Below the pieces are notes generated by a model. That model was not told where the DNA came from, ran no database searches, and worked only from the letters and a program-made list of their open reading frames with translations. Source: an uncultured Archangium sp. (GTDB taxonomy: Bacteria > Myxococcota > Myxococcia > Myxococcales > Myxococcaceae). Taken from it: a stretch of 64,000 bases of DNA. Position 1 is the stretch's first letter. Each line of letters starts with the position of its first letter. Shown in pieces: positions 23,349-29,941 of the stretch. The translations under genes and the position numbers were made by a program. The stretch is from NCBI GenBank assembly GCA_903905455.1, contig CAIVGN010000192.1:1-64000 (forward strand), read 5' to 3'.

Positions 23349-24914
23349 TTACGGGGTCGGCTTGACGATGGTGCTGGAGTCGAGGTTGACGGCGCCGATG
23401 CGCGCGAGCGCCCGACCATTGAGCGTCGCGCCGGTGTTCAGGGTGATGGCCTGGTCAGCCATGATCGTCCCCTGGAAGGCGGTGGTCGTCCCCAGGGTGG
23501 CCGCGGTGCCGACCTGCCAGAACACGTTGGCGGACTTGGCGCCGCCCGCGAGGATCACCTGGCGACCCGAGGTCGTGGTCAGCGTCGAGGCCATCTGGAA
23601 GATGAACACCGCGCTGCTGTCACCCTGGGCGTCGAGCGTGAGGTCGCCGGCGCTGATGGAGAGCGAACCGGTCGACTTGTAGAGGCCCGGAGCGAGCGTC
23701 TGCCCGCCGAGGTTGCCGGCCACCGAGACCGGGCACAGCGTGCGCCCAGCGGCGTCGTTGTAGGCGACGGTCAGGTCGAACTCGGCCGCGGCGGCCGTGG
23801 GGTCGGTCACGTGCTGCGTGCCCACCACGGTGCCCGGGGGGAAGCCGGTCACCGAAGAGCCCGGGCTCACGCCGAGGTCACCGGTCAACGAGGTCGGGCC
23901 GGTGTTGGTCACCGTCGAGCCAGCGAGGGCCACGAAGGCACCTGCCGCCCCGAGGACCACCGGCGCCTGGCCACAGGCCCCCGTGGTGAAGGTCCACACG
24001 TAGTTGCTGACCATGGGGTTGAGCGCCAGGTCGCGGGCCACGGTGGTGATGGTCGCGGTGTAGGTGCTGCTGACGTCGAGCGGGTTGGTGGGCTTGAAGC
24101 TCGCGGTGGCGAGCACCTGGTCGTAGGTCACCAGGCCGGCGATGGGGGTCAGCCCCTTGGCGAGCGTGAAGCTCGTCTGGCTGATGCTCAGCGCGTCCAT
24201 CGGCTCGCTGAAGGTGGCCGTCAGCGTCCTGAGAATCGAGACGTTCATCGCCAGGTTGAGCGGGCTGGTGAGGATGACCGTGGGAGGCGTCGAGTCGGGG
24301 ATGGTGCCCGTGGTGAAGCTCCACACGTAGGGCGTGGCGAGCGGGTTGCCCGCGAGGTCCGTGGCGCCCGTGCCGATGGTCGCCGTGTACGTGGTGCTGC
24401 CCATGAGGCTCGCCGGGGTGAAGGTGGCAGTGACCCCTGCGTAGCTCACGAGGCCGGAGATGGACGTGACGCCCTGCTTGAGGGTGAACGTCGTCATGTC
24501 CAGCGTGGAGACCTTCATCGCCTCGCTGAAGGTCGCGTTGACCGTCGTGCCCGCCGAGACGCCCATGGCCCCGGTGATGGGAATCGTGGAGATCACGGTC
24601 GGCGCGGTGCGATCACCCGCGTCGGGAATGCCGGAGTCAGGAATGCCGGAGTCAGGAATGCCGGAGTCAGGAATGCCGGAGTCGGGAATGCCGGAGTCGG
24701 GAATGCCGGAGTCGGGAATGCCGGAGTCGATGATGCCGGAGTCGATGACCCCCGAGTCGCGGTAGCCGGCGTCACTGACGACGCTACCCGCGTCGGGAAG
24801 ACCGCCGTCTCCACCAATTGCGCCCGAGTCGATCTCGAACTCCACCAATTGCTGTCCACAGGCAGAGATGAAGACCAGCGAGAAGAGCAGCACTGCGTTG
24901 AAATGGGTCTTCAT
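23349..24914 (-). CDS. Lipoprotein with two Ig-like domains and a DUF3494 domain
   Basis: The protein is 521 residues. The lipoprotein signal ends VFISAC (Cys19). A linker of PDSGI 5-residue repeats (about 50-100) leads to two SbsA-type Ig-like domains (about 105-310) and a DUF3494 solenoid (about 312-521) with LTGDLGVSPGSSV, NLGGQTLAPGLYKS, VFWQVGTAATLGTTTAFQG and LNGRALARIGAVNLDSST. Its ATG lies 3 bases after the stop of the OmpA-type gene, so it is the second gene of that operon. It is a paralogue of 21670-23088. Probable role: a surface-displayed adhesin-like protein linked to a peptidoglycan-binding OmpA partner. Confidence 0.87.
   Translation of the reverse strand: MKTHFNAVLLFSLVFISACGQQLVEFEIDSGAIGGDGGLPDAGSVVSDAGYRDSGVIDSGIIDSGIPDSGIPDSGIPDSGIPDSGIPDSGIPDSGIPDAGDRTAPTVISTIPITGAMGVSAGTTVNATFSEAMKVSTLDMTTFTLKQGVTSISGLVSYAGVTATFTPASLMGSTTYTATIGTGATDLAGNPLATPYVWSFTTGTIPDSTPPTVILTSPLNLAMNVSILRTLTATFSEPMDALSISQTSFTLAKGLTPIAGLVTYDQVLATASFKPTNPLDVSSTYTATITTVARDLALNPMVSNYVWTFTTGACGQAPVVLGAAGAFVALAGSTVTNTGPTSLTGDLGVSPGSSVTGFPPGTVVGTQHVTDPTAAAAEFDLTVAYNDAAGRTLCPVSVAGNLGGQTLAPGLYKSTGSLSISAGDLTLDAQGDSSAVFIFQMASTLTTTSGRQVILAGGAKSANVFWQVGTAATLGTTTAFQGTIMADQAITLNTGATLNGRALARIGAVNLDSSTIVKPTP
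24620..24765 (-). repeat. 15-bp coding tandem repeat (PDSGI linker)
   Basis: At least eight near-identical 15-base units encode six IPDSG units, flanked by IPDAG and IIDSG/VIDSG variants. Third-position differences are few (GTCA or GTCG on the + strand), so expansion or contraction by slippage would keep the frame and only change the spacer length between lipid anchor and Ig-like domains. Confidence 0.85.
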
Positions 24915-24917
24915 TGG

Positions 24918-26084
24918 TTACCTGGAGCCATCGTTGATGATGATGAAATTGACGACGAATTCGACGCGACGGTTGTTTTCACGACCCTCGGGCGTCTTGT
25001 TGGTGTCGAGCGGAACGGTCGAGGCGAAGCCCTTCGAGACGAGCCGGTCCTTCGAGACGCCGTGGGCGACGAGGTAGTCGAGGACGGCCTGTGCCCGGTT
25101 CTCCGAGAGCGTCTGGTTGTAGTCGTCGGTGCCCTCGGAAGAGGTGTGCCCTTCGACCTGCACGCGGAAGTTCTTGTTGTCCTGGAGCGCCTGCACGACC
25201 TCGTCGAGCGTCGGCTTCGATTCGTCCTGCAGGGTCGCCGCGTTCCAGGCGAAGTAGAGCTTCTCTTTGAGCTCCAGCTTGTCCTTCTTGACGATGATCT
25301 TCTGGTAGGCGGGGCAACCGTAGAAGTCGACCGGTCCCGAGACCTCGGGGCAGTGGTCGACGTCATCCAGGAGGCCATCGGCGTCGCGGTCGGGACACGA
25401 GACGCGCTCGGTGGTGATGGTGCGCAGCTCGGCGGGGGCGGACTCCACGAGCGCCACGCGCTCCCGATCGATGCCAGCGCCGATCTCCAGGCTCAGGCCA
25501 AGGGTGACCAACTTCGCGTCGTGGTTGTCGTAGCCCGGGCGATCCAACTGGATCAGCTGGGTGTAGCGGGCGAACGGGCCAATCCAGAACACGCGGTTGT
25601 GCCCGATGGGAATCGAGGCGCCGATGGCAGCGGCGAAGCCCGGGCGGTTCAGCGGCCCGGTGCGCACGTAGAGCGCGTCGACGTCGAGCCACGGCGAGAT
25701 GCCGAAGAACTTGTCGTCGTCAGGCGCGTGGTGGGGGCGCTTGAGCTGCAAGCTGGCGCCGAAGTTCCACGCCGTGCCCGGGTTGCTCTGGGTGTCCTGG
25801 CTGGGCAACGCCATGAAGGTCACGCTGGGGCCGAGGTCGAGGTACGGCGTCAGCGCAAACAGCGCCTTCACCGTCTGCCCACCACCCACCATGAAGCGCT
25901 GCGACTGCGGCGTGGTGAGGGGGATGACGACACCCGTCTCGATCTTCAGCGAGAACGAGCCAGGCTCCGCAGGCAGCGGCTTGCCGAGCACCGGCTCGTC
26001 CGCGGCGGACGCCAGCGGCGCCAGCAACAAGCCCGCGGCGAGCGCCGCCTTCGTGAGAATCTTCGGCGATCGTGTCTTCGACAT
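24918..26084 (-). CDS. OmpA-family outer-membrane protein
   Basis: The protein is 388 residues. ATG 26084 has a GGGGAA ribosome-binding site, and the signal peptide is MSKTRSPKILTKAALAAGLL to about ASA (27). Residues 30-230 are a beta-barrel with aromatic-ended strands. A calcium-binding-like DRDADGLLDDVDHCP stretch (about 235-250) precedes the C-terminal OmpA domain (about 270-385) with RVQVEGHTSSEGTDDYNQ, LSENRAQAVLDYL and NNRRVEF, which binds diaminopimelate in peptidoglycan. It is first in an operon with the DUF3494 lipoprotein and is driven by the sigma-54 promoter at 26156. It links the outer membrane to the wall. Confidence 0.9.
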   Translation of the reverse strand: MSKTRSPKILTKAALAAGLLLAPLASAADEPVLGKPLPAEPGSFSLKIETGVVIPLTTPQSQRFMVGGGQTVKALFALTPYLDLGPSVTFMALPSQDTQSNPGTAWNFGASLQLKRPHHAPDDDKFFGISPWLDVDALYVRTGPLNRPGFAAAIGASIPIGHNRVFWIGPFARYTQLIQLDRPGYDNHDAKLVTLGLSLEIGAGIDRERVALVESAPAELRTITTERVSCPDRDADGLLDDVDHCPEVSGPVDFYGCPAYQKIIVKKDKLELKEKLYFAWNAATLQDESKPTLDEVVQALQDNKNFRVQVEGHTSSEGTDDYNQTLSENRAQAVLDYLVAHGVSKDRLVSKGFASTVPLDTNKTPEGRENNRRVEFVVNFIIINDGSR

Positions 26085-26140
26085 GTGGGTTCCCCGGTCG
26101 TTGGCAGGGTTGATCCCCGCCAGCTTCACCAGGAACCCAG

Positions 26141-26156
26141 AGCAGCATTCGAGCCA
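26141..26156 (-). promoter_or_regulatory. Sigma-54 promoter of the OmpA-DUF3494 operon
   Basis: Minus strand 26156-26141 reads TGGCTCGAATGCTGCT, GG-N10-GC and one base different from the 23184 promoter. The predicted start is 26130, with a leader of about 46 bases to the ATG at 26084. A palindrome is centred 86 bp upstream at 26216. Confidence 0.72.
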
Positions 26157-26208
26157 CGCCGGCCCCACAGAAAAGACAACCACCTGCGTCCACCCCCGCC
26201 TCGCGGCC

Positions 26209-26223
26209 CCTTCAGTTTGAAGG
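26209..26223. promoter_or_regulatory. Enhancer palindrome variant of the 26156 promoter
   Basis: CCTTCA-GTT-TGAAGG is a perfect 6+6 inverted repeat with a 3-base centre. It differs from the CCATCA/TGATGG type by the same symmetrical change in both arms. The centre at 26216 is 86 bp from the predicted start. Confidence 0.58.
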
Positions 26224-26263
26224 CGGCATCCCCAAATCGATTGCACCGAACTCAAACGAACAA

Positions 26264-26293
26264 GGGGCCGGAGCACCTGAGCGCTCCGGCCCC
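26264..26293 (-). terminator. Intrinsic terminator of the CsbD-OmpA operon
   Basis: An 11-bp perfect GC stem (GGGGCCGGAGC with GCTCCGGCCCC) and an 8-base loop are followed on the minus strand by a T-rich tract. It lies 21 bases after the stop at 26314, so it ends the four-gene operon that starts at 28113. Confidence 0.8.
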
Positions 26294-26313
26294 CTGCTGT
26301 GACGACGGTGACT

Positions 26314-27264
26314 TCAGCGCGCGGTAACGGGCGCCGGGGCGATGACGATCTCCACGCGGCGGTTGTTGGCGCGATTCTCGGGCGTCTTGTTGTCGGTGAT
26401 CGGCTTGCTCGAGCCCATGCCGATGGCCGAGATGCGGTCCATCGCTACGCCGCGAGACACGAGGTGGTTGCGCACCGCGGTGGCGCGGTTGAAGGACAAG
26501 GGCTGGTTGGTGGCGTCAGAGCCCTGGCTGTCGGTGTGGCCCTCGACGACCATGCGCTTGTCGTCGTCTTGTGCCTTGAGCGCCTCGGCGACCTGGTCGA
26601 GCTTGGTCATCGCGGTGTTCAACAGCGCGTACTTGCCCGAGGCGAAGAGCACGCTGCCCGAGAGGGTGATCACCACACCGCGGGGTTCCTGCTTCACCGC
26701 GGCGATGGTCGCGAGGTCCTTCATCGCGCCCGCGAGCTTGGCCTCGACCGACGCCCGAGCCTGTCGCTCCGCCTCGAGCTCGGCGGTGGTGGCCTGCAGC
26801 GCCCGGCCCTGCGCATCACGCGCGGCCAGCAACTGGGTGGTCGAGGCGGCGTTGTCGCGGCGCTCGGAGTCGAGTTGCTGACGCGTGGAGGCGAGCGCGG
26901 CCTGGCCCGTCTTCACCTGGTCATCGCGCACCACCACGCCAGCCCTCACCGCGGCGGCGATCGACTGGCGGTCCTTCTCGGTGCGGGCCTTGACGTCGGC
27001 CAGCTCGACCTTGCGCTGGGCGACGTAGGCCAGGTCGCGACACTCCGCGGTGTCGCCGTGGTCCTCGAACTCGCGGTTGGCCTCGTCGAGCACCTTGCGC
27101 GCGTCGTACAGCTCGGTGGGGCTCAGCGTCGCCGCCAGGCCCCGGGTGGAGATGGCGTACGCCTCGCGCGCGTCGGTCAGCAGTTGAGGGGCCACGCTGA
27201 CGCAGCTGGTGAGCAGACCGGTGAGGCTGAGGGCGGCGAGCGAAAATCGGGTTCGGGTGTTCAT
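26314..27264 (-). CDS. OmpA-family lipoprotein (Pal-like)
   Basis: The protein is 316 residues. The lipoprotein signal ends GLLTSC (Cys21). Residues 30-190 are helical with long coiled-coil character (ARDAQGRALQATTAELEAERQARASV). The C-terminal OmpA domain (about 195-310) has MVVEGHTDSQGSDATNQPLS, NRATAVRNHLVSRGV and ANNRRVEIVIAP. The helical part resembles the DUF4398 protein encoded just upstream, and DUF4398-OmpA gene pairs are common in Gram-negatives. It is the last gene of the sigma-54 operon, with a terminator 21 bases downstream. It tethers the outer membrane to peptidoglycan. Confidence 0.88.
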   Translation of the reverse strand: MNTRTRFSLAALSLTGLLTSCVSVAPQLLTDAREAYAISTRGLAATLSPTELYDARKVLDEANREFEDHGDTAECRDLAYVAQRKVELADVKARTEKDRQSIAAAVRAGVVVRDDQVKTGQAALASTRQQLDSERRDNAASTTQLLAARDAQGRALQATTAELEAERQARASVEAKLAGAMKDLATIAAVKQEPRGVVITLSGSVLFASGKYALLNTAMTKLDQVAEALKAQDDDKRMVVEGHTDSQGSDATNQPLSFNRATAVRNHLVSRGVAMDRISAIGMGSSKPITDNKTPENRANNRRVEIVIAPAPVTAR

Positions 27265-27300
27265 GGCGAAGTGCTCCTCGTGGGGCGTGAAGGGGGGGAA

Positions 27301-27651
27301 TCAGGGGGTGCGCACACGGACGGCCTCGAGGTCTTCCGCGGCACGAAGCGCCTCGCCGTGCACCGAGACCTCGCGGGCGAGCCCCAGCGCCAGCTCCGCG
27401 TCGGCCTGCGCGCGCCCGAGCACCAGCACCGCGCGCGGGTCACCGTCCTTGGCCATCTTGCGGGCCTGCTCCGCCTGGTCCGTGGCGAGCTGCATGTGCA
27501 GCTTCGCGGCAGGCACGCTGGCCGCGCCAAGCTCCGCGGCGCCGCGCAGGCTGGCCTCGGTGCCTTCGAGTCGATCAGGGGGAATCTGCACGGTCGCGCA
27601 ACCCGCCGTCAGTCCAACGACGGCGAGCGAGCACATCAGTCTCTTGTTCAT
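27301..27651 (-). CDS. DUF4398-type lipoprotein
   Basis: The protein is 116 residues. The lipoprotein signal ends VGLTAGC (Cys18) and a two-helix domain follows (AAELGAASVPAAKLHMQLATDQAEQARKM), matching DUF4398, with the conserved A..AP.....A..K...A pattern. Its ATG overlaps the stop of the upstream small membrane-protein gene as ATGA. DUF4398 proteins are usually encoded beside OmpA-type proteins, as here (the OmpA start lies 36 bases further). Probable periplasmic structural partner of the OmpA lipoprotein. Confidence 0.75.
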   Translation of the reverse strand: MNKRLMCSLAVVGLTAGCATVQIPPDRLEGTEASLRGAAELGAASVPAAKLHMQLATDQAEQARKMAKDGDPRAVLVLGRAQADAELALGLAREVSVHGEALRAAEDLEAVRVRTP

Positions 27652-27866
27652 GGGTGTGTCCTGGTGATGGGTGGAGGTGCTGCGGAAATGCGGGGCGTGC
27701 CGAGCACGACGCTGACGAGCACCATCACCGCGCCCAGGATGAGGAGCGCGTCGACGGAGCCGTCCATGCCGTCGCCCGTGAGTGCCCCGAAGACCCACGC
27801 GAGAAGCAGGACGGCGGTGACGACCCAGGCGATGCGCGACCAGGTCCGCTGAGCGAAGTGCGGCAC
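27648..27866 (-). CDS. Small two-helix membrane protein (lmo0937/DUF5670-like)
   Basis: This 72-residue protein starts at GTG 27866, 4 bases after the CsbD-like stop. Two hydrophobic helices at about 11-28 (IAWVVTAVLLLAWVFGAL) and 40-58 (ALLILGAVMVLVSVVL) form a hairpin. The pattern is that of small stress-associated membrane proteins often found next to CsbD genes. Function unknown. Both flanking genes are coupled to it. Confidence 0.65.
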   Translation of the reverse strand: MPHFAQRTWSRIAWVVTAVLLLAWVFGALTGDGMDGSVDALLILGAVMVLVSVVLGTPRISAAPPPITRTHP

Positions 27867-27870
27867 GGCT

Positions 27871-28113
27871 TCAGCTCGCGTTCAGGTGAATGACGCCGTG
27901 GTGGGTGCGATCGAGGTCGAGGTTCTCGACCAGCGCGTCGAACTGCAGGGAGGCCTCGGCCGCGGTCAGGCCCGTGCGCTCCTGGAGCCGGCTGATGAAG
28001 CCCTCCTTGGTGCCATCGAGCAGCAGGAAGTCTTCGTCCGTCAGCCGCGACCACTTCTGCTGCAGCCGCCCACGAACTTCCTTCGCCTCGTTCCGCACGC
28101 GATCCCAGTCCAT
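27871..28113 (-). CDS. CsbD-like stress protein
   Basis: The protein is 80 residues. MDWDRVRNEAKEVRGRLQQK followed by WSRLTDEDFLLLDG matches the CsbD family (M-N-W-D-x-I-x-G-x-W-x-Q-x-K-G-x-V-K-x-x-W-x-x-L-T-D-D-D). CsbD proteins are small, helical and induced by general stress in many bacteria; their molecular role is not established. It starts at ATG 28113 with a GGGAGCT ribosome-binding site. It is the first gene of the four-gene operon behind the sigma-54 promoter at 28179. Confidence 0.82.
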   Translation of the reverse strand: MDWDRVRNEAKEVRGRLQQKWSRLTDEDFLLLDGTKEGFISRLQERTGLTAAEASLQFDALVENLDLDRTHHGVIHLNAS

Positions 28114-28163
28114 GAGTCCAGCTCCCGGCAGGGGCGAGAGAGATTCACGCCGCCCCCACGTTC

Positions 28164-28179
28164 AGCAGGCGCCGCGCCA
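28164..28179 (-). promoter_or_regulatory. Sigma-54 promoter of the CsbD-DUF4398-OmpA operon
   Basis: Minus strand 28179-28164 reads TGGCGCGGCGCCTGCT with GG-N10-GC spacing. The predicted start is 28153, with a 40-base leader to ATG 28113. The palindrome centre at 28251 is 98 bp upstream, one helical turn further than in most other copies. Confidence 0.62.
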
Positions 28180-28243
28180 GCCGGGGACCATCGTGAACTG
28201 GCGGCCTTGCGGTCTCGCGCGCCCCGGGTCGCCGGTGCGTGGT

Positions 28244-28258
28244 CCATCAACTTGATGC
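28244..28258. promoter_or_regulatory. Enhancer palindrome upstream of the CsbD operon
   Basis: CATCA-ACT-TGATG (28245-28257) is a perfect 5+5 repeat within GTCCATCAACTTGATG. The first bases TCCATCA are identical to those at 14398 and 23235. Confidence 0.62.
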
Positions 28259-28465
28259 GATCACCGTCATTACGACCGGGACGAATTTCGACCGCCATTT
28301 GGCCGGGGGAATCCGAGCGCGCTTTCGCGAAGAGGGTATAAGGAATGCGAGGCGCGACTGCGCCTCCGGCCTCGCGCCCCGCTTCAGTCCTTCGCGAACT
28401 TCTCAAAGGCCGCCCATGCGTACCCTCCCCCTGATCTCGAAGCCGAGCCTGCACGCGGTCGTCTC

Positions 28466-29341
28466 ATGATCAGCGCCACGGACATTCTCCGCGGCAAGAT
28501 CCTCATCGTCGACGACCAGGACACCAACGTGCGGCTGCTCGAGCGCGTGCTGCGCGGCGCGGGCTACCTCTCGGTGGACTCCACGACCGACTCCAGCAAG
28601 GTCAGCGAGCTCCACCTCGTCAACCGCTACGACCTGATCCTCCTCGACCTGCACATGCCGGGCATGGACGGTTTCCAGGTGATGGAGAACCTCAAGCAGA
28701 TCGAGACCGAGGGCTACCTGCCGGTGCTCGTGGTCACCGCGCAGAGCGAGCACAAGGTGCGCGCGCTCAAGGCCGGCGCGCGAGACTTCGTGAGCAAGCC
28801 CTTCGATCTCGCCGAGGTGCTGGCGCGGGTGCACAACATGGTCGAGGTGCGCCTGCTGCACCGCGAGGCGAAGCTGCTCCACGGCCGCGTGCTCGCCGAG
28901 CACCGCCTCTCGGAGCGCCTGGTCACCGAGGTGCCCGTCGCCATCGGCGAGCACTTCAAGGCGAACCCCGAGGGCGCGACCCCGCAAGGCGTCGGCCGCA
29001 TCAACGAGGGCACCGCCGAGTTCATGGTGCTCTTCGCCGACGTGCTGGAGTTCACCCGCTACGCGGAGGGCGCGAGCGGCGCGGTGCTCCAGGGCGTGCT
29101 CACCGCCATCTCGTCGCGCTTCGACGCGAACCCCGAGCGCGGCGCCTTCAAGCGGACCACGGCCGTCAGCGACGCCTACCTCGCCGCGGTGGGCCTGCCC
29201 GAGCCCGTGGCGATTCACTCGATTCGTGCGGCCAACAAGGCCCTCGACCTGGGCGAGGCGATGGACCGCTTCAATGGCCACAGCCTGTGCAAGCTGAAGC
29301 TGCGCCTGGTGCTCGACGCTGCGCCCGCCGTCGTGGTGTAG
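28466..29341 (+). CDS. Response regulator with truncated, probably inactive cyclase domain
   Basis: The protein is 291 residues and paralogous to the regulator at 17154 over its whole length (MIS-x-x-DIL start, receiver with Asp61 in LILLDLHMPG, same linker). The cyclase domain begins normally and keeps both metal Asp (192 in LFADVLEFT, 236 in SDAYLAA). The purine-selecting Lys is replaced by Thr232, and the chain stops at a TAG just where the paralogue continues into the VWGD-TVN-AS-R block, so the second substrate residue and the Asn/Arg pair are absent. Catalysis is therefore unlikely. It may be a phosphorylation-controlled dimerisation partner or decoy of the intact regulator, or a decaying copy. 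Confidence 0.85.
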   Translation: MISATDILRGKILIVDDQDTNVRLLERVLRGAGYLSVDSTTDSSKVSELHLVNRYDLILLDLHMPGMDGFQVMENLKQIETEGYLPVLVVTAQSEHKVRALKAGARDFVSKPFDLAEVLARVHNMVEVRLLHREAKLLHGRVLAEHRLSERLVTEVPVAIGEHFKANPEGATPQGVGRINEGTAEFMVLFADVLEFTRYAEGASGAVLQGVLTAISSRFDANPERGAFKRTTAVSDAYLAAVGLPEPVAIHSIRAANKALDLGEAMDRFNGHSLCKLKLRLVLDAAPAVVV

Positions 29342-29354
29342 GGCGCGCCGGTCG

Positions 29355-29834
29355 TCAGCCGCTGAGCAGGTCTCCGGCGGACGACCAGTTGAAGCCCCCG
29401 TGCCCCTCGAGCTCGAGCCACACCTCGTGGCGACTCCACTCGCGCTCGAGGCGCGACCGCTCGTCGAACAACGAGGCCAGCGCCGCGGCCACCACGTCCA
29501 TCGGGGAGCTGCCCTGCACCGGCCAGCTCGCCGACGCCACCACCGCCTGGTCCCACCCCGTCTTGCTGAGCTGCCGTCGCAGCCGCTCGACGAGTAGCCA
29601 CGTCTCGGCCGGGCCCGCGTGGCGCACCACGATGACGAACAGCGTCTCTCCCGCGAGGTGCACCGCGCCGCCGGGAATGAACGACGCCAGCTGTCGCTCG
29701 AGCCAGCGCACCCGCGGCGACGGCAGGCCCTGCGCTTCCACCACCAGCACCGCGCCCTGCCCCGCTCGGGAAAACCCCTCCCCGACCACCTCTTCGAACG
29801 TCGCTGCCTGCTCGAACTCCCTCGCCGCGCTCAT
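29355..29834 (-). CDS. Uncharacterised 159-residue soluble protein
   Basis: ATG 29834 has a strong GGGGAGG ribosome-binding site. The alternating beta and helix pattern, with LFVIVVRHAGPAETWLLVERLRRQL and ADVVAAALASLFDE-like segments, faintly resembles a degenerate GGDEF or nucleotidyl-cyclase fold, but no GGDEF motif or metal ligand is present. No signal peptide. It is convergent with the truncated response regulator, 13 bases between stops. Function unknown; the fold resemblance is weak. Confidence 0.6.
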   Translation of the reverse strand: MSAAREFEQAATFEEVVGEGFSRAGQGAVLVVEAQGLPSPRVRWLERQLASFIPGGAVHLAGETLFVIVVRHAGPAETWLLVERLRRQLSKTGWDQAVVASASWPVQGSSPMDVVAAALASLFDERSRLEREWSRHEVWLELEGHGGFNWSSAGDLLSG

Positions 29835-29914
29835 GAAGCCTCCCCGTTGAGGCATCGGCACGTTTTGCGCGGCCGTTCACTCCCGCAGCCCATGACGCGA
29901 ATCGTGTCGTTTCA

Positions 29915-29927
29915 AACGCAGTGCGTT
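29915..29927. promoter_or_regulatory. Palindrome upstream of the TonB-dependent receptor gene
   Basis: AACGCA-G-TGCGTT is a perfect 13-base inverted repeat ending 14 bases before the GTG start at 29942. It is a possible operator or it overlaps the core promoter. No regulator is identified. Confidence 0.35.
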
Positions 29928-29941
29928 AAGCCTCCGCGCCC

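Larger units (their letters stand above)
28114..28465. other. 352-base divergent intergenic region
   Basis: It holds the leftward sigma-54 promoter (28179-28164), the enhancer palindrome (28244-28258), a weak rightward GG-N10-GC site (28334-28349) and about 115 bases before the response-regulator ATG in which I see nothing further. No ORF with coding character is visible. Confidence 0.7.

Noticed and set aside
23118-26327. Open frame of more than 1000 codons on the + strand across the DUF3494 and OmpA genes
   Set aside because: High-GC shadow of real minus-strand genes; His/Arg/Gly-rich translation without any domain.
28198-28212. TGGCGGCCTTGC near the response-regulator intergenic region
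   Set aside because: GG to GC distance is only 7; not a sigma-54 promoter.
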